This document shows positions 7,176-9,005 of a stretch of 9,005 nt of DNA, piece after piece; the first letter of the stretch is position 1; the number at the start of each line of letters is the position of its first letter. Under the pieces are notes generated by a model that saw only the letters and a program-made list of their open reading frames with translations, did not search any database and was not told where the DNA came from. This DNA comes from Oscillospiraceae bacterium. Its GTDB lineage: Bacteria > Bacillota > Clostridia > Oscillospirales > Oscillospiraceae. The stretch spans positions 1-9,005 of the forward strand of contig JAEDEN010000063.1 of NCBI GenBank assembly GCA_016293265.1. Reading direction: 5' to 3'. Both the position numbers and the translations under genes were made by a program.

Positions 7176-7247
7176 GCGACTGTCTTTTTAGATAAGGCCG
7201 AAATGATAAACAATCTGTAAACAAATCCAGATTTTGCCGCTATTCGC

Positions 7248-7275
7248 TTTACAATTCGGTTTTTCTGCATATAAT
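7248..7275 (+). promoter_or_regulatory. promoter in the IS leader
   Basis: TTTACA (7248-7253, five of six), a 16-base spacer and a perfect TATAAT (7270-7275) point towards the transposase. The start would be near 7282, about 250 bases before the transposase ATG, with a terminator-like hairpin in between. It could give a leader RNA of about 220 nt or, on read-through, transposase mRNA. Confidence 0.6.
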
Positions 7276-7321
7276 AAACTAAACGCCGTGATGAGCGGTG
7301 TTCGCAAGCAGAATTTGAGAA

Positions 7322-7430
7322 AGCCAAATTAGTGAGTATTATTTAGATTTAAGTGTTTTTGAGTATTTTTTGAGAGTCATTTGAAATAGCCAAATTAGCC
7401 AACATTGAGAGAATAGCCAAATAGCCAAAA
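7322..7430 (+). repeat. short AGCCAA direct repeats in an A/T-rich leader
   Basis: AGCCAA occurs five times on the same strand, at 7322, 7388, 7397, 7415 and 7423. The first two copies extend to AGCCAAATTAG. The last four are spaced 9, 18 and 8 bases, close to multiples of 9. Between the first and second copies, TGAGTATT is also repeated (7333, 7360). The purpose is unknown; protein-binding sites or slippage products are both possible. Confidence 0.7.
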
Positions 7431-7449
7431 CAATAGTAGCGAACATACG

Positions 7450-7502
7450 GAACATCAAGCGTACGCGCCCAGCAGATGGGCGTGCGTTTGGTGTTCTTTT
7501 TT
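7450..7502 (+). terminator. strong terminator hairpin just upstream of the transposase
   Basis: The left arm (7450-7470, beginning GAACATCAAG) pairs with the right arm (7478-7496, ending TTGGTGTTC) over 19 base pairs. There are three G-U pairs, one 2-base bulge and a 7-base loop, and six T residues follow directly. The U tract ends 20 bases before the transposase ribosome-binding site. It would stop transcripts entering from outside or from the leader promoter, keeping transposase expression low. Confidence 0.8.
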
Positions 7503-7535
7503 CATCCGGTGAATAATCACTTGGAGGCTATTCTC

Positions 7536-8819
7536 ATGTCAATTGATTTACTCAGCATGGCACTCAATGCCGCACTCAGAGCCGCTACACAGAGCATCAG
7601 CGGCAAGGATTTTTCCCGCAAGCGTGTGCTTACGCCCGATACTGTCATGCGTCTTTTAATCAGCGCAGAGGGCGGCTCTTTAGATAAGATTTTGCATATC
7701 GCTGGCATTCAAGCCACCGCGTCTGCCCTTACGCAGCGCCGCGCTCAAATTCCGCCCGAACTGTTCCGCACCGTTTTCACAAAGTTCAATTCCAGATGCG
7801 ATGATACCGATTTCTTTCGCGGTTATCGCCTGTTTGCGGTAGATGGCACAGCAATCAATCTGCCCAGAAATCCAGATGCACCGTCCTTTGTCTGCAACGA
7901 CAGTATTCCAAAGGGCGTGAATCAGCTTCACGCAACGCCGCTGTATGACATTCTCAGCCGTACCTTTGCCGATGTGGTCATTCAACCAGAGCCAAAGAAA
8001 GACGAAATCGGCGCATTAGTCACCATGCTGCAACGTAACGACTTCGAGGAAAAGACGCTGATTATAGCTGACCGTGGTTTTGAAAGCTATAATCTCATAG
8101 CGCATATCCTTGAAAAGCCCAACGCGGATTTTCTCATTCGCATCAAGCAGAATCGCTCCGCCATGCGTGAGGTGGCAAAGCTGCCCATGTGCGAATTGGA
8201 TTGCAATATCGGCTTCACCATAACGACCACGCAGACGAACGCCGATAAAGCGAACCACTACATACATCTGCAAGTGCCAAAGAAAAGCAAGGCAGGTTCC
8301 AAAACGCGGCGCGGACGCTGGGATTTCCCGTCACCGTACCCGATGCGCTTCCGCATCTGCCGCTTCCAGCTTGATAACGGCGAGTTTGAAACGGTAGCGA
8401 CCTCGCTCCCCGCGTCCTTTACGCTTGAGGACATCAAAGAACTGTATCATTTACGCTGGGGTTTGGAGACAGCTTTCCGCGATTTGAAGTACACGCTGGG
8501 ACTTGTCAATCTCCACGGCAAATCCGACGCATTTGCAGAACAGGAGATATACGCCAGCTTGACGGCGTTCAACTTTGCAAGCCGGGTTTGTCGTGAGGTT
8601 GTTGTCCACCAGCCATCAGAGGGCATTTACGCCTACAGAATCAATTTCAAAATGGCGGTGACTCTCTGCAAAGAGTATTTGCGAACACAGAATGCCGACA
8701 GCAACAAGCTGATGGAGGACATAGCGCGGTACACCGTTCCCATCCGACCGGGACGGCAAGACCAGCGCGACCTGCGGGTAAAGGGATTCCCCGGTTTCGT
8801 GTACCGGGTAGCGGCCTAA
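7536..8819 (+). CDS. IS4-family DDE transposase
   Basis: A 427-residue transposase expected to cut and paste its own insertion sequence by DDE (RNase H-fold) chemistry. D103 (in LFAVDGTAINLP, 99-110), D179 (LIIADRGFESYN, 175-186) and E311 form the catalytic triad. The E311 region has the IS4-family YREK signature exactly: Y304, R307, E311, K318 (YHLRWGLETAFRDLK). The 132-residue gap between D179 and E311 fits the beta-strand insertion domain of IS4/Tn5-type enzymes. The first 90 residues are a helical, probably DNA-binding, region. The ATG at 7536 has GGAGG 8 bases upstream; an earlier in-frame ATG at 7476 lies inside the terminator hairpin loop and stem, so it is unlikely. No frameshift or stop is seen, so the gene may be active. 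Base use is less G/C-rich than in the flanking operon. Confidence 0.95.
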   Translation: MSIDLLSMALNAALRAATQSISGKDFSRKRVLTPDTVMRLLISAEGGSLDKILHIAGIQATASALTQRRAQIPPELFRTVFTKFNSRCDDTDFFRGYRLFAVDGTAINLPRNPDAPSFVCNDSIPKGVNQLHATPLYDILSRTFADVVIQPEPKKDEIGALVTMLQRNDFEEKTLIIADRGFESYNLIAHILEKPNADFLIRIKQNRSAMREVAKLPMCELDCNIGFTITTTQTNADKANHYIHLQVPKKSKAGSKTRRGRWDFPSPYPMRFRICRFQLDNGEFETVATSLPASFTLEDIKELYHLRWGLETAFRDLKYTLGLVNLHGKSDAFAEQEIYASLTAFNFASRVCREVVVHQPSEGIYAYRINFKMAVTLCKEYLRTQNADSNKLMEDIARYTVPIRPGRQDQRDLRVKGFPGFVYRVAA

Positions 8820-8824
8820 AAAAT

Positions 8825-8872
8825 GAGGGGGTGGGGGTAATGGCTTCCGCCCCCTCGCCACGTTTATTTTTT
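8825..8872 (+). terminator. terminator of the transposase gene
   Basis: GAGGGGGTGG (8825-8834) pairs with CCGCCCCCTC (8847-8856) with one G-U pair and a 12-base loop, then a T-rich stretch (8863-8872). It begins 5 bases after the transposase stop codon and would end its transcript inside the element. Confidence 0.8.
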
Positions 8873-8902
8873 AAAATGCCTGTTTTCGGCGCTCAAAACA
8901 AG

Positions 8903-8951
8903 GCTTTTCAGAAAAAGAAATGTCGCGCTAACTTAACAGGGCATGAAAAGC
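8903..8951. repeat. inverted repeat spanning the tentative right IS end
   Basis: GCTTTTCA (8903-8910) and its complement TGAAAAGC (8944-8951) flank the proposed right terminal sequence. A further CGGCGCT (8887-8893) and AGCGCCG (8949-8955) nearly match around it. The second arms reach past the proposed end at 8945, so either the boundary is a few bases further out or the pairing is chance. Confidence 0.4.
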
Positions 8952-9005
8952 GCCGTGATAGGTAATGATGAACGGCAAATCTCAACAAGTCGTGCAAATA
9001 CAGCA
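8946..9005. other. non-coding flank right of the insertion sequence
   Basis: No open frame, RNA gene or regulatory site can be supported in these last 60 bases. They are probably host DNA beyond the insertion sequence, but without a target duplication this is not certain. Confidence 0.4.

Larger units (their letters stand above)
7094..8945 (+). mobile_element. IS4-family insertion sequence, ends tentative
   Basis: The element contains one intact-looking IS4-family transposase gene. The ends were placed from an 8-bp inverted match, TTAAGTTA at 7102-7109 and its complement at 8929-8936. On the complement strand the right end begins CATGCCC (8939-8945); I recall IS231-group IS4 elements having ends that start this way. 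The outer left end, starting CAATGTC at 7094, is only partly similar. No convincing target-site duplication was found on either side, so the exact limits are unproven and the left end could lie further right. The stretch is less G/C-rich than the operon, consistent with acquisition from elsewhere. It sits just after the operon and interrupts none of the genes seen. Confidence 0.6.

Noticed and set aside
7112..7327. A 71-codon minus-strand frame in the IS leader
   Set aside because: It runs through the 7114-7175 hairpin and the leader promoter, has no clear ribosome-binding site and resembles no known family.
7322..7430. A CRISPR array
   Set aside because: The repeats are only 6-11 bases, the spacing is 8-18 bases apart from one outlier, and no cas gene is present.
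7060..8960. A target-site duplication flanking the insertion sequence
   Set aside because: No matching direct repeat of useful length was found next to either tentative end.

Overview
The window looks like a chromosomal segment of a G+C-rich Firmicute (Clostridia, plausibly a gut Oscillospiraceae/Ruminococcaceae-type organism). This is inferred from strong Shine-Dalgarno sites, sigma-A-type promoters, an AsnA-type asparagine synthetase, a TagO/MnaA-like wall-polymer gene pair and G/C-rich third positions. No species can be named from the sequence alone.

Layout: (1) The left edge holds the first 15 codons of a minus-strand gene with a good promoter, followed by a strong minus-strand terminator that closes the next unit. 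(2) A minus-strand unit, gltX then asnA (2819 down to 267), starts from a near-consensus promoter. (3) Back to back with it, a plus-strand promoter drives trpS, a TagO/WecA-family phosphoglycosyltransferase, a UDP-GlcNAc 2-epimerase (WecB/MnaA) and a membrane-anchored protein of unknown function. These four genes (3008-7067) are separated by only 1-24 bases and read as one operon. (4) From about 7094 to 8945 lies an IS4-family insertion sequence with an intact-looking DDE transposase, visibly less G/C-rich than the operon. It is preceded by an unusually long, structured, A/T-rich leader.

How the genes relate: gltX and trpS are housekeeping aminoacyl-tRNA synthetases sharing one divergent promoter region. 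asnA makes asparagine. The TagO-like enzyme would put GlcNAc-1-phosphate on undecaprenyl phosphate, and the epimerase would supply UDP-ManNAc, the usual second sugar of wall teichoic acid or related linkage units. The fourth protein is anchored with its C-terminal domain probably outside the membrane, so it may act on the cell envelope, but its function is unknown.

The least explained part is the 7068-7535 intergenic/IS leader. It holds a 12-bp perfect palindrome, a bidirectional terminator-like hairpin, a good promoter, five AGCCAA repeats and a second strong terminator hairpin just before the transposase ribosome-binding site. No clear novel defence system or CRISPR array is visible.
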